From: Emydura subglobosa
Taxonomy: Eukaryota > Chordata > Testudines > Chelidae
Assembly: GCA_007922225.1 (NCBI GenBank)
Contig: ML679966.1
Coordinates: forward strand, 58,300,148-58,364,147
Direction of reading: 5' to 3'
DNA: 64,000 bases
A program made the position numbers and the translations under genes. How positions within the stretch are numbered: the stretch's first letter is position 1; the number at the start of each line of letters is the position of its first letter. Positions 43,601 to 56,400 of the stretch are shown here, piece after piece. The notes under the pieces were generated by a model. It saw only the letters and a list, made by a program, of their open reading frames with translations. It was not told the origin of the DNA and did no database searches.

Positions 43601-45401
43601 GACAACTAGAAACTCTCATAAAATCATGGATTACATACATATTTTCTGATGTAATGTTGGTAAACATTGAAACAGAATAATTATACTTTATAATATGTGA
43701 TTTTATATATATTGCCCTACATTTTACAATAATAATTTAAATTACTTATATTTTGTACCAGAAGTATATTTTTTATAAATAGTTTATTGCTTATCTCTTT
43801 TGCTACTTCTCGTATTTCATCTAAAAATAATTAATGTATTTTATAATTAAAAATATGTATTATTTAGAAACAGTCCAAAAATTCCTTATGCCCTAAATCA
43901 CACACTCCATCACCAGTAATCATAATTTTATGCATACTGCCAAGACTTAAACCCTATTTCAGCAAAAGTTGGAGGTATAATCCATTTTCTATATTAGCCT
44001 CCATGATAGCACACGTTCTCATTAAGGCAGCACATCATTCATTTATTCATTCACTCACTTATGCATATTAATAATTTTCATAGTGAGTGAAATCCCTTCA
44101 CAAGGAATCAAGCAATTTTTAAACATAGTTTTAAAAACACATAATAGACATTAGTGGGTACTTTCAGGCTATTACATTCTATTTTTCCACATATTTACTT
44201 AGTGATTTCCCCCAGGGGAATGAAGGGAGAGAACTGCTTAGCATTTCCCCAGAAGAAATATTGAGCCAGATTCTGCCCCCCTACAATGGACTGGGGGAGA
44301 ATTCTCCAGGCACTAGAACAGCATAGTGTCTGTGACCCTGTGTTGCTCTCCCTCTCTGTAGGCCCCAATATCAGCTATGGCAGAAGGGGGCAGATCAGGA
44401 AGAAGGGTGGTTCTTTTGGTGCTCAGTGCTCTTGGGGCTCTTGGGATGCAGAACAGTCCATAGGCAGTCCAAGTAATGGTAATAACTTAGAGCAATGCCA
44501 GGGTTTCTCTAACTCACGCCATGAGAAATTTCAGCCCTCATAACAGCCCAGACTCTAGGCAGTACAAAGTTGCATAAAGACATCCTTCTCCTGGGCTGAA
44601 CTTTCTCAGGAGATGAAGCAGAGAATTGAGTCCATCAAGTTTATTTTTAATAATAAGCAATAGTTTAACTTTTCCTTTGAGTGGTTTAACTAATGAAGGA
44701 GAAGGCTACCTCAGGGTTAGTGTAAATTCTGCCTCCATTTGCACCCCTGAAAGTTCACGGGATTTACTCATTCCTAAATAAATAATTGAAATAAGGCAAA
44801 ATGGCAGACAAAATACTCTTCTGCTATTGCATTCTTAGAACTCCAATAAGTATCTGCAAGTGTTATGAACACTGGGCTTGATTCTCTAACTGCTTTTACA
44901 CTGGTGTAATTCTACTGAGCTTGGGGAAGCTGTGGAATTTATATCGTTGTACAAGCTGAATCTGGCCCATAAAGTAGCCTACTCTTGTTCTTTCAAATTT
45001 TATGACTTTATTTAACACTCTTAATATTATTACAAGTTAGTTCTTACATTGCATTTTGACATTTTTATAAAAGAAAATAACACTTTACATAGAGATCTTG
45101 AATATATCAAATTTTAACTTCTTTGGCTCTCTCTTTTACAAGCCTGATAAGAAATTAACCATATTTTGTTGTGTTGCTATTTATTAAATGTTCAGTTTTG
45201 TTTTAATTCACTTTAGGGTTTTTTTTTAATGAATTAATTTTCATTGTCCTTTTTCATGTTGGATATTTTCTGGCAGACATCTCAAAGGGCCAAGAATCGC
45301 TGACACAGGTAAGCCATTTTATTTATTATATTCTTTATTAGGTATGCCTCTTATTAAGATATTTCATCACTGTTGTTTCAGCTTAAAAAACCCCACACAA
45401 G
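40691..45401. other. Non-coding, AT-rich, with two weak repeat scraps
   Basis: 41318-41490 (GAACTGGGCAAAAGTTGCC onward) belongs to the AT-rich inverted-repeat family. 44872-44972 carries GGGCTTGATTCTCTAACTGC ... CTGAATCTGGCCC, which is like a widespread sauropsid SINE/MITE. 43680-43880 is very AT-rich. ATTC-type repeats lie at 44035-44060. No gene recognised. Confidence 0.4.
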
Positions 45402-45450
45402 ACCTTCAATTCATAGCTTTATAGATTCTAAGGCCAAAAGGGACCATTAT

Positions 45451-45917
45451 TGTTGGGTTCCAATGCTGATAGCAGAGGACGAGGGAGGATTCCACTGCTG
45501 ATGGCAGAGGATGCGGGACGGATAAAGCACAACAACCAATATGATTGCAAGCAGAATCGTTTATTCCATCTTGTTCTCCAGCTTATATACCTTTTTATCA
45601 TCTTTGCATACAATGGTCACACAATTGCTGATTGGCTATTATATAATTTCACACACTTAGCATGGGAACAGCTTACATATTATTGGTAGCTTCTTAGCTT
45701 ACATAGCTTTCTTGTTTACGACCTTGAATACTTTCTACTATCTAGTGGATGGCGGCCAAGTCCGCGGAACTCGCCGCCAGTGAGGCGCCTGAGTGAAAGT
45801 GGCCACCTTCCAGCTCCCTGTAGGCAGCCTCACTTGACCCGGTGTCCACCACCAGGCCTGCTGTAACTTTCCACTTAAGTAGCCATCAGGTCAGTGTATG
45901 GATAATACACTCCCACA
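45451..45917 (-). repeat. 3' LTR of the ERV, 467 bp
   Basis: On the minus strand it starts TGTGGGAGTG and ends CCCAACA. It contains a TATA-like TATATAAG (about 45582-45592) and AATAAA (about 45560). A purine tract (AAAGGGGGGAGA, 45918-45930) precedes it, as expected for second-strand priming. Confidence 0.8.
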
Positions 45918-46126
45918 TCTCCCCCCTTTCTTTTAAATATGCGCTCAACAAAACACTCCAAACTACCTTGCAATAAGCGAATAAAACAGGGGGCACAAAT
46001 AAGGAAAAGGAGTACAATTCCCAAAATGATTATCCCTGTATAACAAAATAAAACAAGCCAAGAGGGCCAGCCAAAGCTGCTAAGCCACTCCCATAAGGGA
46101 TTATGAGTTTGCATAATTTTATACAT
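45875..46126 (-). pseudogene. ERV env, C-terminal transmembrane and cytoplasmic part
   Basis: An 83-codon frame encodes a short Trp-rich juxtamembrane stretch, one strongly hydrophobic membrane span of about 25 residues (around residues 22-46), a Cys near its inner end and a basic, charged tail (FKRKGG). This is the layout of the end of a retroviral Env TM subunit. The frame crosses the purine tract and stops inside the LTR. A stop lies just upstream, and surface subunit, fusion peptide and ectodomain are absent, so it is a remnant. The class cannot be fixed from so short a piece; a 6-bp target duplication is more usual for alpha/beta-like (class II) retroviruses. Confidence 0.65.
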
Positions 46127-47569
46127 ATTATTTGCAAGGCATTACAATAAAACATGAACAAAATATAACTAATCTGATAAATTCATACAACACATGCCTT
46201 CAAAATCCTCACAACCGTGTCCCTGTGCCAACAAAAAAATCGATAGCTGCACGATTTTGCAGCCGTTAGGTCAGCATATGGATAATATACCGCCAAACAT
46301 TATATCACCTCATCTCTCCACCTGTATATCACAGGCCATTACAGTCAACCAGTCATCACTTTATTGAACGCAGTAACTTAGGTTCAGCTAAGGTATCTTC
46401 TTAAAAGGCATCCAGTCTGGAGCTGAAGACATCAAGAGATAGAGAATCCACCTCATCCCTTGGTAGATTGTTCCACAGGTAAATCATCCTTATTTCTAAT
46501 TTAGGCTTCAGTTTCCACCTATTGGTTCTTGTTGTGTATTATTCTCTCTGGTTAAACGGTTCCTTAGGTGCTTATACACTGTTGTCAAGTTACAGCTCAG
46601 TCTTCTTTTTAATAAACTAAACAGATTGAGATTTTCAAGTGTCTCAGTGTAAGTCATGTTTTCCAGCCCTCAAATAATGTTTCTGCACCATCTCCAATTT
46701 TTCAACGTCCTTTTAAAAATATGGACACCAGAACGATTCACAGTATTCTAGTTTTGGACTCATCAATGCCATATATAGAGGCAAAACTACCTCCATACTG
46801 TCCTGTTAATACATCCAACGACTATATTAGCCCTTTTAGCCACAGCATTGCACTGAGAGTCGTGCTGAGTTGCTTGTTGATTATGACCTCTATGTCTTTT
46901 TCAGAGTCACTGCTTTTCAGGATATGGTCCTCCATTCTATAGATCTGATCTGAATTCTTTGTTGCTAGATGTATCACTTTGCATTTGATTCTGTTCCAAT
47001 ACATTTTTGTAAGAGTGATCCAGGTCGTTCTGTAGGACTACTGTGTCCACAATCTTTACTACTCCACCAACCTTTGTTATTGCAAATTTTATCAGCAGTG
47101 ATTTTATGTTTACTTTCATATCAGTGAAGAAAACATTGGGTAACATCAGGCATAGTACCAAACCCTGTGCAACCCTACTACAAGCACACCCATTTGATGA
47201 TTACACATTGACAACTACTTTTTGAGATCTCTGTTAGACAGTTCTTAATCCATTTAATATACGCTTTATTCGTCCTGTTTAGTGCTATTTTTTAAAACAG
47301 AATGTTCTAAATCAGTACTAAATCACATGCCTTACAAATGTCTAAGGTTATTACTTCTATTCCCTTACTTTTATCAACCAAATTTGCAATCTCATCAAAG
47401 AATGAAATCAGGATTGTTTGACAAGAAATATCTTTCATAAAACCAAGTTGACTGGCAGTAACTGCCAATCAGCCATTTCTTTATGTATCTCAGGTGCAAA
47501 TTATCTGGCCTGCTTATTTTGAAATGTTTATCCTTAGTAGGAGTTGTTTAACATCCTTCTTCAAGTGTG

Positions 47570-47720
47570 GCTGCACTGCAACCACAAGTGTGATTGCAGC
47601 ACATGTAGACCTACCCGAACTAGCTTGAATCTAGCTAGTGCGAGTACTAGTATCACCGAAGCCGCAGCAGCATAGGCTTCAGCATCGGCTGGCCTCCCAT
47701 GAACATATCCAGCATCGTTG
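47570..47720. mobile_element. Harbinger-like MITE fragment
   Basis: CACATGTAGACCTACCCGA, CTAGCTTGAATCTAGCTAG and GAAGCCGCAGCAGCATAGG match the inner part of a common sauropsid MITE with CTAGCT...AGCTAG symmetry. Neither terminus was located. Confidence 0.45.
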
Positions 47721-50700
47721 GGCAGGCTTATACTGTTGCCTTTTCAGAGAATCGTAGACATGAATTTATTACGGGAGCTGTAATTTAATCACTAGGTAAA
47801 GGCTTGAATGAAATGATTCAGTGAGGGTGAATGAAAAGCTGCTTGTATTACTTCTCATTTCTGTGGCTCAGAAGCCGACTGGACTGAATGTTCATGCCTG
47901 ATTACCAATTCCAAAAAAAGATGGAACTTTTTTTGCTAAATGCAAAGTGGAAATGAGCCGACAATGAAGAGAAATTAACACATTGATCCTGTCAATATAT
48001 TGAATATTAACAAAACGTAGGGTTTTTTTTCCCCCATTTTTTAAGAAAGTCCTTTGCAACCTGTCTTCAAACTATATTTTAAACAAGGTTTTTCGTAAGG
48101 TGTGGACTCATAATTTAAAAACTGCTTACAATTAATAATAATTTTTAAAGGAGCACAAAGGAGATTTACTTGACAAACAGCAAATGAATGTGAACAGCAA
48201 ATGATCCCCTAGCTTTCCCTTTGGCCTTTGAAAATCTCCCTGAAAATAGCTTTAATTTTTGAAGGCCATTTGACATGTAGACAGGCAGACCTGGAAAATA
48301 GATGAATAAAATAAACTGCATTTAATATACAGTTTCATATATATTGAATTGCAATTCAAATGCATACTAAAAAATAAATGAGAAACTGCTTTTCTGAGTT
48401 TTTTTCATCAGATGTATCATTTTATGAACATTTTGTTAAAAGCGGTTATGAAGAAACACATCTTTGTTGGTAATGCATCTGCTTCTCATGAATCATAATA
48501 ATGAGGCTAATAAGTCATGTGTTGTGAAATTTCACCTGCCTTCTAAAGCATACGATGGTTGGAATTAGACAAACATTTCCAAAGATTTCTCATTTTCTAG
48601 ACCATTTAGTTATTCTTTTTAAGAAAGTAATTAGACTTCTCCATAAAAGTCTTTGTTTCTTTATCCACATAAAAGTCCAGAATTTGTTCTGGGTTGTATC
48701 CCAACATCATTAAGTGTTTATTCTACAGAATTTTGTAAACTATTAAAGGAATTTGATCACTGAAACAAGCAATAATTGATCAAAATATAAGGTACAATAT
48801 TTAGTCATCGCAAAAAAATTAATTCCTGAACAAAAAGGGGAACTTTGAGCTTCTGATGATAAATTGGGTACCTAGTCTTGCTCCAGATGGGGAGCTTTGT
48901 TAATTGGCTAAATTCTACTATTGTAGCTGGCCACCAGTTGCCTCATGCAACTTCCAACCTTTCCCTTTTTTGTGCTTATCTTCCCACACACATGCAGCCT
49001 TAAAACACTATCAAGTTGGGAATGCTGATTTTCTTAGGAAATGCATGTTCTGTACTAAGATCTTATGGGTTGAAACAAAGTTTATTGCCCATGCAATAAT
49101 CTTTCTGTTTTCTTGACTGACTTCCGAAAATAGCCTGGGCTACCTGCACTAAAGTCCAAACATGCTAATGTAAAATACCGTAGCAGGCAACCTACAGATA
49201 ATGAGGTACAGCTGAAGGAACTTTTTCTTTTCTTCCAAGGAAGCTTTCTATTGGCTGTTACAGCTTTCATTACAAATATTAACCAAATGTAACAAGGAAA
49301 TTTGACCTAGTGGATCTAGAGGTTTTAATATATATTAGTTGTGTTGCCACTAAATTACCCTTCTTTTTCTTGTCTAATAGTGCAGATAAGGCTAAGACTT
49401 AAATATTTCTCAGTTCCATTTAAGATGTGTTTCGTATCATGTTTCAGTGGCAGTTAGATCCCCCCTTTCTTGATTAAAGAACAAGGGCCAAATCCTCCAC
49501 TGGTGTGCATTGATGTCTGCTGCAGATCTGGCCCAGGGCATGGAAACTGGTCACAATTCCCCAGCTGAGGATTGCTCTAACATTGGAAAGTCAACAGCAG
49601 ACCTGGCATTGGGCAGAACTGGCTACTACTACATGTGCTCCCTGTAGTTCCAGCGTATAAGGCAATTTTGGAACGGGGTGTGGTAAAGAGGGGTTTACAG
49701 AGGGTGCACTCTGCTCAGGCAATCCCCAGCCAATGAACAGATTCTTGCATAAAACTGGCACAGCAGAAAGTTTGGTGCTTCTTTCTTAACTAAGGTAATT
49801 ATTATATGAGAGTCTTATCACAACCCCTTTCTTACCAGTTATCTACCTACTCTGATCTGAACAAAACTTTAACTTCTCTCTCTGAATTAGATGATCGTCT
49901 GGATCTTCTTCTGTCCTTAAACCTAATTTTCAATCACTTCATCTGTAATGTTGGGCAAGTCATCTTCACTCAAGGCATATGCCAGTCCCAAGACAAGATT
50001 TATCAGTTGAGAATCTCAACCACATTAAAGGCCTATTCCTCCTCTCATTAAAGTCAATAGCAAAATGCCATAGAGTTCATTGGGAGCAAGAACAGGACCC
50101 AAATAATCATTTCAGAGATCTGTCTAAGAAATGTTACCGCTTCAATATCATGGCGGTAATGTACTCCCAGTTAGATTATATAGAAACCTTTGTTTCTGTG
50201 TTTTATGTGCCCTATTAATAGATCCCACTGTCCAAAAGTGTGACTAGTTTGGGGAACCCACCTTCTTAGCAGTACATTTTTGGATATACAAAATAGCTGA
50301 TTTGTGTGTACAAATGGCGCTAATGTGTCCTCACTTTCCTTCAACCATTCACTGTGCAAGGCTAAAGAACTATGAGTTATGAGATGCATTACTTCCAGAT
50401 TCTGAATGTGATTTATTGAGAATAGTGTTAACATGTAAGTTGTCACTTTAAATTTCAGGGAGGTTTCATTCTGGCAGGCCAGGGTATTCTGTGTGGGGGT
50501 GAGCAAGTTGGGCCTGGCAGCAGTCAGCCTGCAGTCAGCTAACCTATAGTAAGGTGGGATGAGTTTTGCTTCTCTGTTATAGAGAGCAGTTTGCTTTGAC
50601 TCTCTCTGTTTTGGGTTCTTGTGTATTGTTCTGCATTAAAGTAGTGTTATGCTGCAACCTTCCGGTGACAGTGTTTATGTTTGTTATCTAACTCTTCTGT

Positions 50701-50726
50701 GTGTATGCCATGAAAAGTATTCTGAC
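47721..50726. other. Non-coding; AT-rich in the first half
   Basis: Nothing firm. 48000-48560 is AT-rich and free of repeats I know. 49480-49560 holds a weak SINE-like GGGCCAAATCCTCC...GGCCCAGG. 50450-50690 (CAAGTTGGGCCTGGCAGC, TGTTCTGCATTAAAG, TTCCGGTGAC) could be the end of an LTR, unproven. Confidence 0.35.
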
Positions 50727-51010
50727 TAAAGCCCTAATTAAATCATGGAATAATTGTCCAAAAATTGTGGATGCGTTGTGGACAAGCCATGGAAAATCGT
50801 GGAAAAGTAGTAATGGTTATATGCAGTAATAAGGTCCCGTATAGCTTTTCCACAATTTTCCACTGTTGGTTGTCTGGGGGTGAGAGTGGGAGCTCCAGCT
50901 GTTGACCACCTGGGGTTGAGAGCAGGGACTCTTACTGTCAAAATTGCAGTGGAAGCCTAATATTGCCAGATCAGCAATTTCCTCAATATCGTGAATTAAG
51001 TAGGACCTTA
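50727..51010. mobile_element. hAT-type MITE
   Basis: Terminal inverted repeats are TAAAGCCCTAATTAAATCA (left) and, on the other strand, TAAGGTCCTACTTAATTCA (right). The 8-bp flanks ATTCTGAC (50719-50726) and ACTATGAC (51011-51018) agree at 6 sites and fit nTnnnnAn. Its interior has GGGGGTGAGAGTGGGAGCTC- and GGGGTTGAGAGCAGGG-type repeats. Non-coding. Confidence 0.75.
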
Positions 51011-52429
51011 ACTATGACTAATATGAGGAACACCTATTATTGGAGCCAGGCTGAGGTATGATGGGGGAACATACTATTCTGGAAGAACATACTATTCCTG
51101 GGCTAAATTCCTCTTTCCATTTATTTACAAGTACAGGTATAATACACATACATATCAACTGTAAAGACAGTGGAAATAAATAGTAAAAAACTAACTTTTT
51201 AAAAAAGATTGAACCTATGGTAATACAATTAAACATCCAATCCCATATAATTCTTATGTAACAAGGTGCTGAGGTAATATTACACTTAACTCCACTACAC
51301 ATTCCTTTTTCCTGCATCTCAGCTTAATTCTTTGCTGTTGACTAAGAGAGAGTTCTGCGTTTTCAGGACTTTTCAGAAAGCAGTACATAGTGTTAAATCT
51401 AAGGGCTATCATATGTAAAACCTGAATGTACCTGTAATAATATAGTTCCTATTCCGGTTGAAAAATGGACTACCATACAGTTTATTAAACAAATATTTAA
51501 TGCACAAAAAGCGTAAATAATATTTGGAATACTTATGGATAATTTTTACACATAAGTTGTTAGGTAGTGTATCTACTGGTCCTTATATAAACTTCTCCAC
51601 TTTCTTGCTGTTACATATACTGAACATTTACACTTCTGTACATTAGTGTACGCATTTTCTTTAGTGTACGTGATTGTCTTTCAGAGATGATTTCTCCCTC
51701 TCTGTACTGTGGCCATAATATGTAGTGTGTCACTTGGATTCTTCAGAGCTTGAGAAATATGGCAGCATCGCTATTCTTTTCCAACCACCTCAAAGTCTTG
51801 TCAGCAAACAAAAATCTGGGGATCCTTACAGCTAGCATCATTCTTGTCCTTGGGTTCATAGTGGACTTGTCTGCTCAGTGACTGATAAGAAAGTAAATCT
51901 GTATCTCGTAAGATAGGAAATCCAAAGTTTATAAGTATGAGGATCATCATATAAAACATCCATTCCCTGGATTTCCATAATTATCTCACTCTATAGGACA
52001 CTATCTTTCCACATGGGCTCAGCTAAGTCAGGCAATCTTCACCTCACTGAACTCTCCTGTTCTCTAATGGGAATAAAATCCCAGTTTAAAGCAGCTAACT
52101 AGACATAGATGCTCTAGCTACAGAAGAACTAGACTGGCATATTGGCCCTGACAGCCCTCTGTCATAATGGACATGACACATTTAAATTGTGTTGTGACCC
52201 AGTACACTGGGGTGCAATGCTGCTCACTTATATTTGGCCTGGCTACCCCTCCATTATGACAAGGGGCAGCTGGGCCAAATCTGCTGTTCTAGGCCCATAA
52301 GGAAGGGGGGTGCCACACTGAAATTTTGCCTACAGTGGCAGATAGTCTTGAGTGGCCTCCCTAACTAATAACTAACTGTAAGTCCCATAACCTCTGTAGC
52401 CTCTTGGATTGTCAATTGCTCCCCTCCTA
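51011..52429. other. Non-coding stretch, nothing identified
   Basis: No gene or named element. TTAGTGTACG occurs twice near 51644-51672. Confidence 0.4.
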
Positions 52430-53400
52430 GCTATCCTAAATGTTCAACATCTTCATTAATGATCTGGAGGATGGGGTAGATTGCACCCTCAGCAAGTTTG
52501 CGGATGGCACTAAGCTGGGGGGGAGTGGTAGATACCCTGTAAGGTAGGGATAGGATACAGAAGGACCCAAACAAACTGGAGGATTGGGCCAAAAAAAATC
52601 TAATGAGGTTCAACAAAGAAAAGTGCAGAGTCCTCCACTAAGGAAGGAAGAATCCCAGGCACAGCTATAGACTGGGGACCGACGAGCTAGGCACCAGTTC
52701 TGCAGAAAAGGACCTGGGGGGTAACAGTGGATAAAAAGCTGGATATGAGTCAGCAGTGTGTCCTGGTTGTCAAGAAGGCTAAGAGTATATTGGGCTGCAT
52801 TAGGAGGAGCATTGCCAGCAGGTCACGGAAAATGATTATTCCCCTCTATTCGGCATTGGTAAGGCCGCATTTAGAGTATTGTCCAGTTTTGGGCCCCCCA
52901 TTACAAAAAGGATGTAGACAAGTTGGAGAGAGTACAGCGGAGGGCAACAAAAATGATTAGGGGGCTGGAGTATAGGACTTATGAGGAGAGGCTAAGGAAA
53001 CTGGGCTTGTTTAGTCTGCAAAAGAGAAGAATGAGGAGGGGATTTGATAGCAGCCTTTAACTACCTGAAAGGGGGTTCCAGGGAGGATGGAGCTAGGCTG
53101 TTCTCAGTGGTGGCAGACGACAGAACAAGGAGCAATGGTCTCAAGTTGCAGTTGGGGAGGTCTAGGTTGGACATTAGGAAAAAGTTTTTCACTAGGAGGG
53201 TGGTGAAGCACTTGAATGGGTTACCTAGGGAGGTGGTGGAATCTCCATCTTTAGAGGTTTTTACGCTGAGGCTTGACAAAGCCCTAGCTGGGATGATATA
53301 GCTGAGGTTAGTCCTGCTTTGAGCAGGGGGTTGGACTAGATGACCTCCTGAGGTCCCTTCCAACTCTAATATTCTGTGATTCTATGATTCTATGATTCTT
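52430..53400 (+). mobile_element. CR1 LINE, 3' third
   Basis: It begins inside the reverse transcriptase (VQHLH*-like start, FINDLEDGVDCTLSKFADGT, the catalytic FADDT read as FADGT) and continues with [54 protein letters not shown] and, after frameshifts, the C-terminal CR1 segment ([20 protein letters not shown]). The 3' end (GGGGTTGGACTAGATGACC, CTTCCAACTCTAATATTC) closes with octamer repeats at 53371-53400. It is 5' truncated and has frameshifts, but its sequence is closer to the family consensus than the copy at 37500, so it is younger. Confidence 0.92.
53371..53400 (+). repeat. CR1 terminal ATTCTATG octamers
   Basis: ATTCTGTG, ATTCTATG, ATTCTATG, ATTCTT: the short octamer array that ends CR1 elements. 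Confidence 0.95.
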
Positions 53401-56400
53401 CTAGCTCTATAAAACATTGTGGTGGAAAAACATTGTCCTAATGGAGAGCTTCCATAGTAAGTAAATCTGGAACAGCACTGACCTGTATCCAAAGTAGTAC
53501 AGGCAGATCCAGTCTTCACAGAAGATACATGCCTTAGTCCTATGTCAGTCAGCTGCTGAGTCTTTAACAAAGCTGGCTTTAACGCCTATATTTATAATGT
53601 CCACCCCACCCCTAGAGCTCTGGTTGGATAAGCTTTCAAATGGTGAATATGTGTATTGCTTCCGGAACAGCTATTGAGTATATGTAAAAACTTCCAAACC
53701 CTATTTTTGGATGTTTCTGGGACCTTCAGCTTCATGTGTGCAGAGACCGACAGTATTCCAAACAAAAATCCATGTCTCCTTGCTCCTGCTTCTCTCCCTT
53801 TCTTTGGTCTAAACAAATCAAATGCTAAACAAATAAAGCCCGTGGGTTATATTTACATTCCATAGACTGCATTAATAACCTGTCAATGTTAATACATTTT
53901 TTGATAAATTTTATTAGAAGGCTAACGTTTTTATGATCAAGTCAAATTGATTAGTATTCCCATGTAATTATTTGACAGAGGACTCTAGACTTCACGTAGG
54001 TTCTATTTTTTATTACTGCCAATTAGAGAGCAAGAAATTAAAAGGGTAAATTAATTTACAACACAATTCAGACAGTTTCTACATTGCCTTGTAAAATCAA
54101 CCTGCAGATTATGGATTATGTTACGTTTTTATTTAAATAGCTGCATTCTGAAATATGGAGTTAATAGACCATTAGGAAAAGGTTTTCTTTGGCCCAAGTA
54201 ACCTGTTAAAATGTAACATTAATTGCTCCAGCAATTACTTTTTCTTTTGGATAAGTATTAACTTATCTGAATTCTCCCCCGTCTTCCACTCACACACACC
54301 TCACCTCACAAACTGAAGTGATCTAAATTACAGTGTTAGAGCCTGTTTATTTTTACTAAAGGCAATATAATTTTTAGTTGAATATAAATTAGGAGCATAG
54401 ATGATTAATTATTTTCACATGAATACCTGAGAAAATGTTTCAGCTCAGCTCTATTACTGACAAAGTTTCATATGACATACAAGCTAGAAAAGTACACTGT
54501 TTAAATTAATAGGGAGATAGACTAGGATGTACATATGCTGATTGCCCTACTGCTGCTATTAAACTTGTAGAACTGATATCCTGGTGCATTTTAATATCCA
54601 CATTATATTTGTGGATATCATCACTGACCATAAGGGAAATTGTGGTGAAGGAGAGGAATCAGTGAATTCCATGTAACATGCATTTGAAATCTAAATCAGC
54701 AAGGTAGAGAGACTGGCCATTAAGAAATGATCTGCTTGCATGAACTCACTAGAAGTGCAAATGCTTGCTTCACAACATAGGAGACACACCTCAGCTTCTT
54801 TTGTATTGATTTCCTGGTTAACTATGTAGGGACAGTTATGAAAAGAAATGTTTTTCTTTCTTTCTATTGGGTCAGTCCTTTATGGACAAAGGGAGATAGA
54901 GAATCCTGGTAGGGGACACTTCTAGTTCTGGGGAGAGGATGAGAGAACAAACAACTGCTATGTAGTCACATTGCTCAATGCACCAGTGGAAGACACTCAG
55001 ACACTAAAGTGATGAGTGTAGTATAAAAACCTGTATAGAATAGACTAGACTAGACTAGAATAGAACAGAATGCTGAGTCAGATTGTCAAAGAAACTCAGC
55101 AAAAACTTCTATTTAGACACCTACTTCAATGGACAGATTTTCAAAACTGCTCATTACCCAATATCTCCCATTCTTCTCAGTGGGAGTTCAGTACTTTTGA
55201 AAATGTAGCCATTTCATTCAAGTTTCTACATGGGTAACTGAAAAAATCTGATCTATTATCAATTGATTTAAAAGAGAGAGAAGGACACAAGATCAAAGTT
55301 TAGATCCACACCCGAATTCCCCTAGAATTTAGTGTGTTTGAACATGGAGTTTCCATTGGATCATCTCAGTTTCAAGGCCAATTGATATATTTATGTTTTA
55401 AACAAATAGCTGATACAGGAAGAGTCAAGTCACTCTCAGGTTGAAGCCAACATTGAGATTACATCTCTGATGCCAATTAAGGCACCTTGCCCAAATTATT
55501 GATAATTAGACTATGGTCAGTCTTGTTAACTCTGCCCCAACATAGTGTTGCTTGAAACATTACAATACAAGATAATACAGCTTTTTACATTTAAAATTCA
55601 AATCACAAATGTAGATGAAAATAACATGATTTCTCAAGATTAAACATATAACTCCTAACACATGAAATGCATGTGTACGAGAGCAACATTTTAGACAGCA
55701 AAGCTGTTTAACCTAACAGTGCTTTAGGTATTTGAGGAACTGTTCTATAGGTGGCATTCTCAAACACAGTCTTCGGCTTCTAGCAACACATACCTGCTCG
55801 CTATCAGGCATCTGCTGCAGTACAAAACAAGTGCAAAAATGCTGAGATAGAGTCATCCCTCTTCTAATAAAGTTTGGAAAAGAAAACAAAACCAAAGAAG
55901 CTGATAGTTATGCAGAATGGTTGTCATAATTCTTGTGGTTTCATTTAGTTTCAGGTAGCTGACGTGTGGTTCTAAACATTAGCGGGTGATCTTATTAGTG
56001 CATATGTTTTAATGTTGGTGGACTTGCCTGCCGGCTAGAAGTTACCTGCTTGAAGATGGTAAATCTTGGATCTGCATTGATGGACTCCTACCCCTTGATG
56101 GCTGGGAGGGTGGAGCAAGCATTGGCCTCTTTGTTGGGCAGAGTGGCATCACATGGCCAGAGGATGAAAGCCAATGGCTATAGTAGCAGTTATAAGAGGC
56201 ATGCAAGCCAACAATCCAAACAATTCAACAAGCAAAGCTCTCCTTCCCCTCTTCAATTTTTGAAGATGGTGGCTGGCCTGCCTAGTTATGCCCCCTTTGG
56301 AACTTCTCTTAGGAATCCATTGATGAATTAGAATTGAGCACTCCCTTCTCAGGGTGCTGACATCTCCCAATGAGGTTTGATGAGATCACCTTTGTGCAAA

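Larger units (their letters stand above)
45451..46297 (-). mobile_element. Deleted endogenous retrovirus
   Basis: On the minus strand: a start of a 5' LTR (about 35 bp from 46297, matching the 3' LTR start at TATTATCCATA and CTGACCT), then unassigned sequence, then the end of env, a purine tract and a full 3' LTR ending at 45451. Both flanks carry CATTAT (45445-45450 and 46298-46303), a perfect 6-bp target duplication. Most of the 5' LTR and all of gag, pol and most of env are missing. The host site is a CR1-like element whose text runs on across the insertion. Confidence 0.75.
45402..47560 (-). mobile_element. Old CR1/L3-like LINE, 3' region, interrupted by an ERV
   Basis: The plus strand reads TCATAGCTTTATAGATTC, AAGGCCAAAAGGGACCATTAT, then after the ERV ATCACCTCATC...TATATCACAGGCCA, which is the reverse of a CR1 3' end. 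Further right, GAGAATCCACCTCATCCC and the long conserved non-coding text to about 47560 (including AAACCCTGTGCAACCCTACT) fit the older CR1/L3 lineage. The boundary at the right is approximate, and two different elements are possible. Confidence 0.6.

Noticed and set aside
45283..45303. Possible short exon before GGTAAGCC
   Set aside because: It has a donor-like GTAAG after a short open stretch, but no convincing acceptor, frame or protein match.
50450..50690. End of another LTR
   Set aside because: A pyrimidine-rich stretch and ATTAAAG look like an R-U5 region, but no TG start, partner LTR or target duplication could be found.
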